Below are positions 23,609 to 36,143 of a stretch of DNA of 64,000 bases, piece by piece. Below the pieces are notes generated by a model. It had not been told where the DNA came from. It ran no database searches and was given only the letters and a program-made list of their open reading frames with translations. The stretch comes from Astrocystis sublimbata (taxonomy: Eukaryota; Ascomycota; Sordariomycetes; Xylariales; Xylariaceae). Every line of letters starts with the position of its first letter. The stretch's first letter is position 1. The translations under genes and the position numbers were made by a program. The stretch is from the NCBI GenBank assembly GCA_022453515.1, contig JAJNNY010000029.1, forward strand, positions 372,001 through 436,000, read 5' to 3'.

Positions 23609-24617
23609 TTTCCAGGGTCCTCGACGAGCTTGGACTCCTGGGTGCGTGTGATCATGAATATCCAAGACTCATACAGGTTTGATTAATGGGGCCTGTAAGT
23701 ACTTCGCTTACTCTCACTTATTCCTCTCTCGGGGTTAAGAAATTTGGTGGGCCATCGTCAAATACTGAGCACAACACGAGGGCCTGGATCTGATGTAAAC
23801 GACAGTTATTACCTCATGGCCCCATGGAAGGCTTTTGAAAATTGTGAAAAGTAGAGTTCAAAATGAACGGAGATTTGCATACTGCATAAATCTCTGAGTT
23901 ATCTTGGTGTACATAATCTTCCGAAGTTCCCATGTTAACGTCCAGCCCTTCCGTTTCGGACAATGAAGAGTCACGAATGAGAATGGAGGAAACGTGGATC
24001 TTTTGTCCAATCGCGTGTAGAACTCTCAAGATACCGCATTGTAGCTGTTTGACAAGGGTGTCTCCAAAGCCTGTAACACAAGACAAAGTCGCCAACAATA
24101 CCAATTGTTCATCAGCTTGAAAGTGACCGCGTCGTCTACCTGCTTTTACAATGACGAATTGCACGACGCCAACGATGTTGACGTCATTGCAACTAACATG
24201 GGCGAATTAATTCATGACAGAGGCCACTAGCGCCATTCGCCAAATCCATTATCCACCATGCGCGCGACAACATCTAAGTGCCTCCTCTACTAAGTACTAA
24301 CCTAGCCTCTCTCTCGACGAGCAACCCGAGGGCTGGAGGTCTTTTACACCATGACCCGACTGATGACCTCCGAGTTCTGCTTTTGGCATTGAAATGTCGC
24401 TTCGATGATTAGTTTTCCAGCGAATTCTTTTGTCTTGGCTTTTGTTAGACTTATACGCTCACAAAATTAGACTCTCGCCCCCCCAAAGATTGTCCTGCTT
24501 GAGCCGTTGCACAGCATTAAAGACCACAGCTGCCTTCCTCAAGTTGCAGCGACTGACTGGTGATGGAAGGTTGTGTCAAGGACTTGTTTTGAACTCTAGG
24601 ATCATAGAGTCTCCATC
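23609..24617. other. Intergenic region
   Basis: About 1 kb between the small membrane-protein gene and the acyltransferase gene. No coding sequence, repeat or RNA gene was recognised. The last 150 bases must include the promoter or leader of the acyltransferase gene. Confidence 0.5.
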
Positions 24618-26529
24618 ATGTTCCAACAACCGCCATCTTCGCCAGACTTGGCGAGCACGTATCGGGAGCTGTACAGAGCCAGATTTCGCGCCGATGTGCA
24701 GGCCGGCACTACCATACCCTTCGTGGTGCCATTGCACCTTCTTGCCTTATGGGTCGTTCCAACTCTCTATATGGCCATCCCACACAAGAACAGACCCTGG
24801 CTATATCGCGCAAGGTGGCTTGTCCTGGCCTTCGTCTGCGCTTTCAGCTGGCATATGACCAAATACGTGTCGAGCATGAACTTCGCCGCGAGCTATGGTG
24901 CCGGGCTGGTGTCTGCATGGGCGACAATCTGGAGCTTCACCCTCCTAGTATGGACCAGACCACAATGGGACGCGAAAAGAGTAGAACGGCGAAGGATCAC
25001 ACCGCGGTCTAGCAGCAGAGCCATGTTCGTGTTAGAGCCGAAGAGTTCTCTTGATGTTAGCCAAACTAGCGGTGTGCTCGTGAATGGGAGCAAAAAAGCG
25101 AATGGTGTGAAGCAAAGAGAAACACATGCTAAACAGTGTGTTGTGGCCTCAGAGAACATGAAGAGCAATGGAGCGGAGACAGGAGATGATCCTCTAACAA
25201 AGGGCATACTAGCTCTCAATGATCAGAATAAGAACTCTCAGCGCCTTGACGAAAATACCGCTCTTGAGCTTAGTGAACTCGCACGAGATAACGAGTACGA
25301 ATATTATTGGCAGGAGTACCCCGCCGAAGCATCATTCGGAACTCGTCTTGACTGGGTATTTGACATCGTGAGCTCATTTCGCCTGACCGGTAAGTGTAAC
25401 GTGGCGTTGTAAAGAGACCCAAACCAAACATGGTGCTAATACCCTCTTCAGGCTGGAATTGGGCATCTTCATGCCTCCCACCATACGAGCCGCCTCCCAA
25501 AGTTGGCTCGTACCAACTCCCACTCGAGTATGGGTCTCACAGGAGCAAGCAAGGTTACGAACGAACCCTGTCGCGATGGGGATTCGTTCTCTCCCGTTAC
25601 TTCCTCAACTTCTTACCCAGCTACATCATTGTTGATGTTTGTGGTACACTTATGACAATGGACCCGTACTTCATCGTCGGCCCCGACCACAACTACCCCC
25701 TGCCACCGCATCTGGCTTCGTTACACCCAGTGCTGCTCTCTCTCCAGCGGACAACTATCGCATTCGTTGCGATACTGATCGCGCTGCAATACGCATGGAA
25801 CGCCGGCGCCCTATGCCTCGCCATCTACGGACCTGCGGTTCTGGGCTTTCGCGCCCACCCCTGGCACCTGCCCTCCATGACAGGTTCGTTCACAGAAGTG
25901 CTGGATCGCGGACTCCTCGGGTTCTGGGGAACGTGGTGGCATCAGACTTTCCGCTTTGGGTTCTCGGCCCCGACCAAGTGGCTGATGTGCAACGGTTACC
26001 TGCCATCGTCTCGCAGCAAGGCTGGGAAGATCATAAACCCTATCGTAGGTGCTATCGTGGCCTTCGCGCAGTCTGGGTTGATACATGGCGCGGGCAGCTA
26101 TAGCACTGTCCCGGCAACTCATTATTGGGGCCCACCCCTGTTCTTTGCACTCGCGGGTCTGGGGACAGTAATTCAGTCTGTGCTGTCTCGATCCCTAGGA
26201 CGCCGGGCCGAAAACTTCCCTCGCTGGTTGCGTCGTCTAGGGAACATAACGTTCGTGTTTCTTTGGCTCTGGGCTACCAGTGCTCCTCTCTGTAAGTGTT
26301 TCTCTTTTATCTATCACTATCAAACATTTTCACCCAACTAACACCGCTTCTTGTAGTGGACGACTTTGGACGCTGTGGCATATGGCTTTGGGAGCCTGTC
26401 CCAATATCCCTTGCCAGGGCCGCTGGACTCGGCGTTGATAGACGTATATGGCGCTATGATAGAGATTCCCTTCCCAGATTGCAGTGGGGTGCCGATGGTA
26501 GGTGGTGGGAGACGGGTATTTCGATCTAA
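24618..26529 (+). CDS. Wax-synthase-domain membrane O-acyltransferase (MBOAT_2-like)
   Basis: Proteins of this type transfer acyl or acetyl groups to hydroxyls of lipids or secondary metabolites in the ER membrane; fungal members include terpenoid acetyltransferases. Exons are 24618-25389, 25452-26291 and 26357-26529, giving 594 residues. Several hydrophobic helices are visible at the N-terminus (IPFVVPLHLLALWVVPTLYM; WLVLAFVCAFSW). A roughly 110-residue hydrophilic, low-complexity linker follows (about residues 125-235). The family core then appears as SRYFLNFLPSYIIVDVCGTL, then DRGLLGFWGTWWHQTFRFGF, and GLIHGAG with the likely active-site His. Further helices include FVFLWLWATSAPL joined by the last intron to LDDFGRCGIWLWEPVPIS. 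The substrate is unknown. No polyketide or terpene synthase lies nearby, so a cluster role is not supported. Confidence 0.85.
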
Positions 26530-26945
26530 GCAAATGCGATCGAGGTATGTGACTAGAGATATGTTAGCAAGTTTAGAGATCCGGTTACGGTATGCAGCGC
26601 ATAAGCATATGCATCATGAATGCGGTGCTAGGTTTTACCTTGTTGTTGTTTTCACATAGCAGATACCCAGGAGCATGGTTGGGATAGAACAGACCGGGGG
26701 ATAGGTAGATGAGATATAGAATGAGTAGAAAGCATTGGGAAACGTGCAGTACCTAAGCCTGGATAGCATTACATCGCCGACACGATCAATGGTGTCATAT
26801 GGCTCTCTCCGCGGGAAAGTATATTTCAATATTTAGGAGTGTTACAACAAGTGTTAAGCGTTAGATGTTGCATGATAATGAGGGACGAGCTCGACTATGC
26901 CTAGGGAAACATCTGTGCATGCAGGACGCATTGTCCAGCGCCTAT
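26530..26945. other. Convergent 3' spacer between acyltransferase and telomerase genes
   Basis: 416 bases separate the stop codons of two genes transcribed toward each other. No gene or repeat is seen; both 3' untranslated regions must lie here. Confidence 0.6.
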
Positions 26946-29900
26946 CTACAGGATAGTTTGAACACGGCCATGCCGAATATGCTTCACCATGCCCAACCTG
27001 ACGATTTCCGCCTTCAGCCATTCCAACACCTCACCGTACTTGGATTGCTTGCGACAAAGCACGTCTTGGAATGCGTGGTACGCCAGCCTCAAACGATTTT
27101 TGTTAGTTTTAAACTCATCATCACGCGGATTACTCGGCAACTCGTTCGGATATAGACTTACCACGCCACCTCGCATTTCTTGACGTCGCAGACATAACCA
27201 GGATATCGGAGCTTTCGTGTCCTGCTAACGAGAAGCAGGTATGCTGTGTCGACTAATTTCCCAACAGTTCCTACGCAACCGATTAGAAAAACTAGTCCCA
27301 GGAATGATAGATGGGGTACTTGACGTACGGATGACGATGTACGCAGGCAGCTGCTTCGGCGCTGGTAAGCAGCGCATATAAGCCCACATCTTGGAGGCGG
27401 TTTCTATGAATGCCTTGTGGATATTGTTCAGCATAATGGACGCAGAGTTCAACCCTGTATCGAAAAATATAATATGGCTCTGTATTTTGAATGCGTCTAG
27501 ATAATTAAATGAGAATCGGCATGATCACTGTTTAGATTGTGAAGACTTACTGAGAACCTTGCGCTGAAAGGTTAATCCGGGTATTCGGCTGAACTCGACG
27601 GTGAGCGAGTTATATACATCTAGAAATGTCAGTGTGATTTCGATCAATTCTGGGGCTCAGGATATTACCATCGTTCCGATGTTGATTCGATGCGCGAGCT
27701 ATATCGAGTGTCTCGGTGTTGATCAGTGTACCACAGTACGGAAATAAGTTGCTATTGTCCAGGCTCGAGATCTGCTTGCCATTGACTGTCAGGTCGAAAT
27801 TGACAAGACTTTTCCGGGGGTTCACAGTGACGCCGTATTCTGGCACACCATTGTGCAAAACCTCGACGAGTCGCGCTGCTTTGCTTCTGTCGGTGGTAAT
27901 CAGCAGAAAGTCGTCAATCAGTCGCATGAGCAGGCAGTCGTCAGAGGCGAGGAACGGGAGCACATGACGCTCTAGATCTGCGTAAAAGTAATTGCATAGC
28001 GTGGAAGACAATACCGAGCCCTGCGGAATGCCCTGCTTTTGTCGGTAGAATTTCTTGCCAACCTTGACAAGATTCTGCTGGATATGGGACGCGACTAGTT
28101 GCAGTAGCTCGCTTGTTTCGTATGATTGTTGATAGAGATCGACAAAGACTGTGTTTCGTTTCGCCGTGATTTGCATATTCTCGAGACGCTGGATGAAAGT
28201 AGAGTGGTCATCACTCTTCAAAGCCATTGATGGCCATCTCTTCGAAGCTTTTGGTTTGGAGGTATGACTACTTCCCTGGGTTGTAATGCTGGGACCTACT
28301 TCAAGGTATTTCGAAATTCGATACCGACGTTGCTGGGGTATGGAATCCAGCAAACCTACTATAGCTGCCTGAGGAATGGTGTCAAAGGCCGATTGTACAT
28401 CCACTTTCGCGAAGTAGAATCGTGAAGAATCAATGGGCATCCCGGCTTTGAAGAGCTTCATGCGTTTGTAGATATCACCGACCGAGGACATTGCTGAGCC
28501 CATCTTTTCCGGGTTGATTATCTAAGACCATTACGTTAATGATGAAATGCTTCACTTCAATACTAAACTTGAGGACGAGTGGTTGTACCTTTTCAAGTTG
28601 AAGAACCGTGTGTGCTGGTGTTAAGACTTTGTTGATGCCTGGGCCTAGTTGTTTGGGGTTCCCCCTGACAGGTACTCTTTTACGCAGGTTGGTAATTGGT
28701 CTCATTTGCGGCCCTTTGGGAAGTAGCCTGATATGGCTGAAACCAAGGAGCCGTGAATCGAGTATCTTTTGCGCGTCCAAGAGGCTGACTTCTTCTAACA
28801 TCTCACCCTTTAATGAAGTCATGACAGGCTCTACCAGAGACCGCCAAACATCGTGACGGAAAAAGAAGACACGATACCTATCGGTATTTGACTCCGTTAC
28901 GTAGAAATTGTCCCGAACAAGGGGTATCAGCATAGAATCGAAGAGATAATAGAGAAACTCGTTCAGAAGCTCCCGTCTTTTCTGTACGTCGGTCAAGGAT
29001 GTTTTCTTTGCCAGAAGATGCGGAGGTGCAAGCCATTCTATGTTGCTCATCTTGCAACTATTAGTTTCGTCCAATCATTAGAAGCAGGGGACCACGGCGA
29101 GACTCACTTCTATATTTTGCGTTAGTTCGTGAAGATTCATATTTTCAAAGCGTCTGAGCGATATGAACTGATCGATTCTCTTCAGGAACAGTAGCTCATT
29201 CCGAGCAGCATCAGCACCATTTCCCCAGAACCCTCGAGGAATAACTTTTTTGAGAACTGCTTTGCAGAAGGATGAAACTTCAGTAGGTGATGTGGCTAAT
29301 TCTGTTATTGAGGATGCCTTGCTACTGTGTCGTAGCTGTACTGATCTCTGATAATATGTCGTGGCTTTACTTCTCCTATGCTTGGATTTCGAGACTGGTC
29401 CCTGAATCTTGCCTGGGCGTGATTGGCCATCAAAGTCATTTGTAAGTAGAGGAACCTGCGAGAATTAATACTGGCGAATTGACTCTAGGTTGACAACTGT
29501 AGACATACAGGGCAATAATGGTGAATGAGCCGTGAATAAGAGCAGCGCTGATGAAGAACCTGAAGCCTGCGAACTAGGTCTTTTGCACACCCCCGGAGTC
29601 TTTTGGGAAGCTTCACGCGCACCCGATCGTCCCTGAGCTGGCCAAACTTTTCAAAAATTTCTTCTTCTCGAAGAGTATAATCCTTCAGGCGCTGTGATGT
29701 TTCCCTATGGTCGACCTTGCTAGTGAAGACATTGTGGAGCCCAAATTGTCTAGGGAAAATGTACATCATCACTTTGAGAGTATGAGGTTCATTCTGTCGA
29801 GTACAAAGGGCTCGAGTCTCAACGCTCAATCCTTCCTCGAAGTTCTGTAACGGAGAGCGATTCAATACATCTACACGGTAATTAACATCATTCATTGAGG

Positions 29901-30957
29901 CTGAAAGGTCTAGATCTGCACTGCATACGGATATGCTTCAGGCCAAATTGAACTTGACCTCGATTGTTAAGTGCGGGTTTGGCATAAAACATCCGGTTTC
30001 GCACAATGACAATTTCCGAGGAGGTTATGGTTACTGGCGTGTCACTGGTAGACACTGACTTGTATAGAGGAACATTGGATAGGGACTTTCCTGCATTCGT
30101 TGTGAGTGTTTGGTTGATGCGCCGACATACTAGGGTAACCTACCGCTTAGCTGACAGATATTGTTTGTGCCAACGTCAATGGCCATGAATATAGCACAAT
30201 CAAGAAGCATATCTATCATGATGTGATCACCGGACTCGCCCAGAAGGGCCAGAAGCTGCGGCCAGGGGGATTGCTGTAGTGCTTCGACATAAGGATTCGG
30301 CCGGACTGCTCGTAGCCCTAGGCCCCCATTCCGACGGAAGCCATCGCAGAGCAAGTGATCAGGCCACTTGGCTGATTTATCTCTGTTGAACAAAGTTCTT
30401 ACAACATATTCTACAATCTAGAGGACCTCAGTCAGTCACTCATGCAGTCAGGTTGGTTTTCCATTGCGGATGTGTCTGTTGGAAAGTAATGTGCCCGGCC
30501 ACCGGCTTACCAATGCCTGTGATTCAGCAAACCGAGCCTCGCCATTGGAGATGGTTACGTATAATTCGTCACCTCTTTGCGAGAAATGCTCCCACTCATC
30601 CCTTCGGCGATCATCCTGGGCTGTTGGCTTGGGTAGGCCCACAAGCGTAGTGTCAAGTAAGGCACCGAGAGTTTGCTCCAAGTCGGACAAGGGCGTATCG
30701 GGGGATTTGCTGGCATTGCCAACTGCAGAAACCTTTCTCCTCCTGATTCTAGACGAGGGTGGTAGTTTGCTCAGGACATATTCGCGGAGATTCTGAATTT
30801 GGGGGTAAAATTGACTTAGGATGGGATGTTGGGCCCGCGATTGCACCGCATTCGGCGATATGGTGCTGCCGTCCTCCTGCTTGGAAGGCTGAAGGTGCGT
30901 TGAGGCTTCATCCAGGGCGGTGATATGACGCTTTCGCTTCCTCGGACGAGCCATCAT
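26946..30957 (-). CDS. TERT: Telomerase reverse transcriptase (catalytic subunit)
   Basis: TERT copies the telomerase RNA template onto chromosome ends. Eleven exons join in frame on the minus strand: 30957-30511, 30417-30144, 30090-29929, 29870-29509, 29455-29108, 29050-28589, 28521-27669, 27619-27551, 27496-27329, 27270-27162 and 27087-26946, giving 1,131 residues. The telomerase essential N-terminal (TEN/GQ) region lies near residues 199-225 (PWPQLLALLGESGDHIMIDM). The RNA-binding region shows CP (VSSFCKAVLKKVIPRGFWG, about 475-495) and T (FYVTES, 580). Reverse transcriptase motifs are 1 (FSHIRLLPK), 2 (MRPITNLRKR), A (KVDVQSAFDTIP, Asp726), B' (QGIPQGSVLSS), C (LIDDF, Asp888/889) and E (FPYCGTL). 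The C-terminal extension ends with VAWLAYHAFQDVLCRKQSKY. All three catalytic aspartates are present, so the gene looks functional. The start uses the first of two consecutive ATGs. Confidence 0.95.
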
Positions 30958-33900
30958 CGATGGCACGTACCTACTCGTACATGCAACGCGTTGCTGCAGT
31001 TGTGCGCCAAGTATGTGAACCTTTACGAGTACTTCAACGAAGATCGGGGTGGAGTCCAGCAAGTGTCAGGCCTGAAACGTGCTATACAAGGTATACTGCA
31101 GACACGCCGATTTGGTTGCTGGGGGGATTGAGGGAAAAGCCTATTAGTCTCGCCAGTGATGCTCCTGGAGAGTAGATTTGAAAAGGTGTCGGCTTTCCCG
31201 TCACTGTTGATGCCTCTGTATTCAAACGGATGTCTCGAGGTATGTACATGCATGTATTGGGTACGCACAGCTCCATGGATCGATGGCTGGGATTTAGAGT
31301 ATGGCATGTACTCAAAAGAGTCGCATAGGTAGGTGGTACCTAAGTAGGTACCTACCTCAGATCTGACCTACCTTTTAATTCAATTGGGCTGCATTTCATC
31401 TTTTGCATTTGTGTAAGTGAATATCAGCTCGTATGTAAGTACTTATGCTGAATCTGATTATGGAGATACTCAGTCGAACCTGTCCATCATTCCAGGTGTG
31501 TTGAAGCTGGTTTTTCGTTCGTTTACTTCCAAGCAACCAAGGTTGGACTCCAGCTGTTGTTTGTTCTGGCTTTGATCTTTATTTCGCTAGTACCGTCCCC
31601 CACCCATATTGTACCTCCACAGAATACTCGTCTATTGGCTGCCCCCAACCAGGTGGATACCTACGCGGGCACCTAGCTGGCGATCTTCCAGCTTCACAAT
31701 GAGAGCTTTTCTTGGCAACGCTTCTTTCATCATTGGCATCCAGCCTGGCCAGCCTCGGATCCGTCAGGACTCAGACATATCAGTCATGTATGCACTTGGG
31801 TATTTCCATCATGTTCTCGCATACCTCGCCGTGGCCCAGGCAAACATCATAGTTGGAGCCTGCCCCCCACGTCGCTGTCTAGAACCGTAGCTCGTGGCTG
31901 TCGAGCGACTCCTCCTCCCCACCTCTTGTTGTTTCTGCCAGGAAGAGAATCGAACCCAACCGAGCATTGTCCGTGCATTCCTGAGGATGCAAAGTTGTCC
32001 GATCAGAAGTGCAACTGGGAGGAGAAGGGGATGGCCCCCCTTTCACTACTGTGACACAAGTTGTGATGTCGGGCATCGTCCGGGCGTTTTCGAGCCGTGC
32101 CACAACTGTTCGTCAGGCTTGACAACCAGCATGGCAATTGACCAACCGCTGCCGCGACGCCATATGTTGCCCCAGCCTTTGTGTGTATTAATAGGCGACC
32201 GTTAGATAGCCATCGCCGCGTGGCAAGGCGCGGAGGCTGCATCGGTCGGCTACCCCAATCATTGCTAGCCGGCACCCATCCGGAACCGTCTCAAGTATGC
32301 ACGAAAAACAAAAGGGTTCCTACATCTTCGGATAAAGCAGGGCGGATTGCAAGTACGGGCCCTTTAGCAAGACGGTGGATCAAAGGTGCAGTCAAATGTA
32401 GGTAATTAGTATGGATTTCATACCACCCACCCAACCTGCGTCTTGCTGCCTTTGCCGCCTGGTTTTGAGCTGGATTGCGCAAGCTTGACTTACATTAGCC
32501 AGATGGCATGGCTGCCGCAGAGTCCATTTCGGGCGCCCGTACGATTAGTAACCTGTTTCCAAACCGCTCGTTCGCTAACTCACTTTTGTAAATTTCAAGT
32601 TATGGACAGCCGTGCATGTCGTGATGCTCAGGTGACACACACTCTCCATCCCATCCACGATGGATGAAATGGTTGTCTGCCGTAGCAGTGGTATCAAGAA
32701 AGCTGAAATGTTGAACGCAGTCCTCCTAACCTACCGCACACATTGGTTACCAACCAAGCCAACCCACTCGCCCACTGGTATTGATGAGCTGCCAAACATG
32801 GTCGGACCCCTGTTCTGTTTCCCCCTCTGTTTGTGTTTCCTGTGCCCTACATAGATGCGTTGTCATGAAAGAAAATGTCGACGGACGCCGGAACCGCAGC
32901 CCAATACCCTGCTCACTATGGCCGAGCAGCATGCATGATCCTCTGCCAGCTGTTCACTGTGTCAGATTCCCATGCAAAAGATTTGCATCCTCGTCACATT
33001 TCCATCGTCGGCATCTTCATTTGTTGACACATCTGTCACGGCGTGGACCCTCGAGGTCTCACACATGTGTGCTTGCGATATGGACGCTTGCTCCCCCACA
33101 GGAAGATTTCGGCAAAGCCCTCCGGTTTCGTTCCTCTCCACACGGAGTGATATCACGGAGGTACTAAGATACCTTCTTGTATCGGTGAGCAATGCAAAGA
33201 AAGCTATTGCAGGCCGAGACCGCATCACCTTGGACTGGTGCGCAATCGCCGTACGATGCTCTTGTCCACATATACTTTGTTTGGTCTAGAATGGCATCGC
33301 CGGCTGGCTCAGGTGCAAATACAGCGACCAAATTACCCCCGTCGCTAGTCGATGTCTCCGTAGTGCCCTGCAGCGATGGTGTGCGTGTAAGTGTAAGTAT
33401 GCGTTCCTGGGATGGTAACATGCTGGTTACTTTGAGTGCTATACAGGGCCGGGTGAGTATTTCTCTTCTCAACGGCTGACACGTTGACAACAAGGACGTG
33501 GTCCTCTTGTGGCGTTGATCAGTCAATTTGATACCTCAATACTACCTGTCCGCGGCCTCGGTACACTAAGTGAGTAAGCCTCGAAGCTTTTCAGTGGTGA
33601 TGAAACGAACGTCTCTGTAGAATGCCATATCAATCACATGTAGCCAAGGCTGGCAGCCAGCTCGGCTCCACGGTCCACTGCATCATCGACCGAACTAAGG
33701 TACCCCGTCAGCCCAATGCCCGGACCACTTACGTTACTGCAGGCCATCAGGTTAGCTGCCCATCAAGTTCTGTCTACTTTCTGACACACAAAATCCAAGA
33801 CGATAGCAAGATATTGAAGAAGATCATCGACTAATATGCCCATCATGGAATGTGTCTTGGTGACGGCAAACCTGAAAGGAAACCAACGGGGCGCAAATGA

Positions 33901-35161
33901 GGGCCGAACGCAAGGGAAGCGAGCTCATTTTTGGTATTCGGTGCTCTTGAATGCATTTACTTTTGGTGAAATTCGAATATGGCGAATCAATCAGGCCTGA
34001 CAGCAATCGGGGTCGGTGACTGCCACTCGGCAACAACCAACAGGTAGCATGTGTAACAATTCATCGTGCATACCGGCCAACACATCGTGTCCCCCTGTCA
34101 AGATGCAGTCGGTTACCTGGGTTGGTGTAGTGAAGGTAACAACAAGTTTCTCCCTGCGCGGGCGTGGGATGTCGTCTGTTTTAGTGCCTCATGTGAGTCA
34201 AGACACTTCTGGACTAATCCAAACCAGCTGTTCCCCCCCTTCCCAAATTGCATTTGCTGCCAGGACCTACTCGTAGCTTTCATCTGATTTTGGAGATAAG
34301 GCTCTGCTTCTCCACAAGGCAGGATTGCCAGCCCCTGTTGGCCACCCATCATTACAGTATGTGTGTATGCCTCTGGGACGCAAACATTGACAGATATGCG
34401 TGTCAAGGTAGCAAGCAAAGCAACAGAGCTCACAGCACATAGGGCTCGGTGGCCATGTGTGTTGAGCAGTTCGTTTATTTATTAGCGTCCCTCGCGGGCT
34501 GTTCTGGTGGTGACGGTGGTGTTGGGGCGCGCACGCATAATATGGGAGGGGATGCACGGTCGCGCGCTAGAGCACTGGTGCTGTTGGAGGTTAAGGGGTC
34601 TAGCCCGGATTGGGCATAAGGCGAGTACAGGGACGGGATGTACACCTAGGTACAAGCGCAAGCGGGCGGGTCTCCTCTTAGATGCTTCTGGCCCAGCTTG
34701 CGGCCCCTTCCAAACCGTTCGACATGTCGAGCCGAGCGAGGCCACGGACGCCCTTAGAATATTCTTGGTGAATTCTTGGGGTGAGTCCTTGGTGAGCCTC
34801 GACAAAGTAGGCGTCGGGGCACGCCACCGACAGCGTACCTACCTACCTACCTAGGTACCGGATTGAGATTTAGGTGAGTTGAGAGGTGTGTAAGTGCGGT
34901 TGGTAACCTAATGAGACCGCATTGCCGTAGGTACTTGTACATGTATTGTAGAATGAGCCATACCTAAGGTATCGTGCCCCACATGGCGACACCACAGAGT
35001 CAAGTTCTGCGTAGAGCACACACAGTAGGTACCTGTTGGAGAGGTAGCCGGAGAGCAGGGCAGGAGCAGGTACCTAGCAGAATTGGGTAGGTCGAGAAGG
35101 ACTCCAGGACTCCAGTTCTCTACCTAATGGTCAAGAACTCGGGCAGGAGGTAGTAAAGCAA

Positions 35162-35187
35162 AGCAGAGCAGAGCAGAGCAGAAGAGC
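35162..35187. repeat. Short tandem repeat, AGAGC unit
   Basis: A five-base unit (AGAGC) is repeated about four to five times with minor variation. It is part of the simple-sequence-rich upstream region of the RhoGEF gene. Confidence 0.6.
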
Positions 35188-35385
35188 ACGATCCCTTTCA
35201 GTTCAGGGCCTCGCAGGGCCCCCCTTCACGTTTTGGCCTTTTCGCACCCAACCCAGAGGCAGATCCATTCCGCGAGTCGACGTCGACATCCACATGTGCG
35301 TCAGAAGCAGCAGCAGCAGCAGCGTCGACTGACCTGCCCTGTCGACCCTGTCGCCCTGTCGCCCTCCTTCTATCACCAATTCCAC

Positions 35386-35412
35386 ACTGCACTGCACTGC
35401 ACTGCACTGCAT
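35386..35412. repeat. Short tandem repeat, CACTG unit
   Basis: The unit CACTG is repeated about five times without interruption within the presumed leader or promoter of the RhoGEF gene. Confidence 0.7.
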
Positions 35413-35635
35413 TTGCATTGTATGTACACTTGCACTGACTGACTGCACTGCTGCACCCGTACCCGTCAAGGAGGAGACCCGTCGACTTGACTGACCCTGA
35501 CCCCCATTCTGGGATTCTGTTCTGGGATTCTACTCTGGGACCTGCCTTGCCTGCCCATCCGTGCCCGTCGCCCCGTCTCCGCCGTCAAACACTGATCAGT
35601 CATCGTTGATTGGCACTGGCGCAGTTCCGCGCGCG

Positions 35636-35702
35636 CGCAGCAGCAGCAGCACCAGCAGCAGCAGCACCAGCAGCACCAGCACCAGCAGCACCAGCAGCAG
35701 GC
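35636..35702. repeat. CAG/CAGCAC microsatellite
   Basis: Runs of CAG interrupted regularly by CAC extend for about 65 bases in the presumed 5' leader of the RhoGEF gene, some 440 bases before its start codon. If transcribed, it could form a weak hairpin. Confidence 0.75.
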
Positions 35703-36143
35703 ATCCCGTCGGCAACGCACGCACACCTCACGCTCTCAACCCTCTGGCACCAGTTCACAGCTCAACCGCCAAGTCGAAAGCCAGCCCAGCCCAACCTTGG
35801 AAGGCCTGCCCGGTTGAGGCCCGTCTCCTGTCGAGCTGCCCAGATCCTGCCCAGATCCTGCCCCAAGGGCCAGAAGGGCGAGCCAGGAGAACCAGGAGAA
35901 CCAGGACTGCCCCGGACGCCGCCCACCTCGCCCGTCTCGGCATGACCCCCCTAGTCGCCAATGCCTATACGACGACGTGTGTAGCATCCAACGCGACCCG
36001 TGGACGGACCCGTGGCCCTGCTGCCCACTCGATCGCCCACTCGCCCACCCCGTCTTCCCTGACCTGCGACGTGCGGGACGTGCTGGACGTGCTGTGCGTG
36101 ACCCATTAATGGTCGCCGTGACATTGTCCTGGCCGCCGCCAGC

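Larger units (their letters stand above)
30958..36143. other. 5.2 kb gene-poor divergent region upstream of TERT and the RhoGEF gene
   Basis: No coding frame here has splice logic or family similarity that I can recognise. TAGGTACC motifs occur at 31,326-31,359, 34,835-34,859 and about 35,025. The last 1 kb, probably the promoter and leader of the RhoGEF gene, is full of short tandem repeats (AGAGC, CACTG, CAG/CAGCAC; separate entries). Non-coding transcripts are possible but cannot be shown from sequence. Confidence 0.5.

Noticed and set aside
26946..30957. Retrotransposon or group II intron as source of the reverse transcriptase
   Set aside because: The protein has telomerase-specific GQ, CP and T motifs and spliceosomal introns, with no integrase, RNase H, gag or long terminal repeats nearby.
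24618..30957. Secondary-metabolite cluster around the acyltransferase
   Set aside because: The neighbours are telomerase, HIS1 and a small membrane protein; no backbone synthase, P450 or dedicated transporter adjoins it.
31945..31965. GGTTCGATTC-like B box suggesting a tRNA on the minus strand
   Set aside because: The flanking bases do not form a T-arm or acceptor stem, and no A box or anticodon arm fits.
35561..36109. 182-codon frame of Ser, Thr and Arg upstream of the RhoGEF
   Set aside because: It opens with GTG rather than ATG and consists mainly of the CAG/CAGCAC repeat; best explained as leader or promoter sequence.
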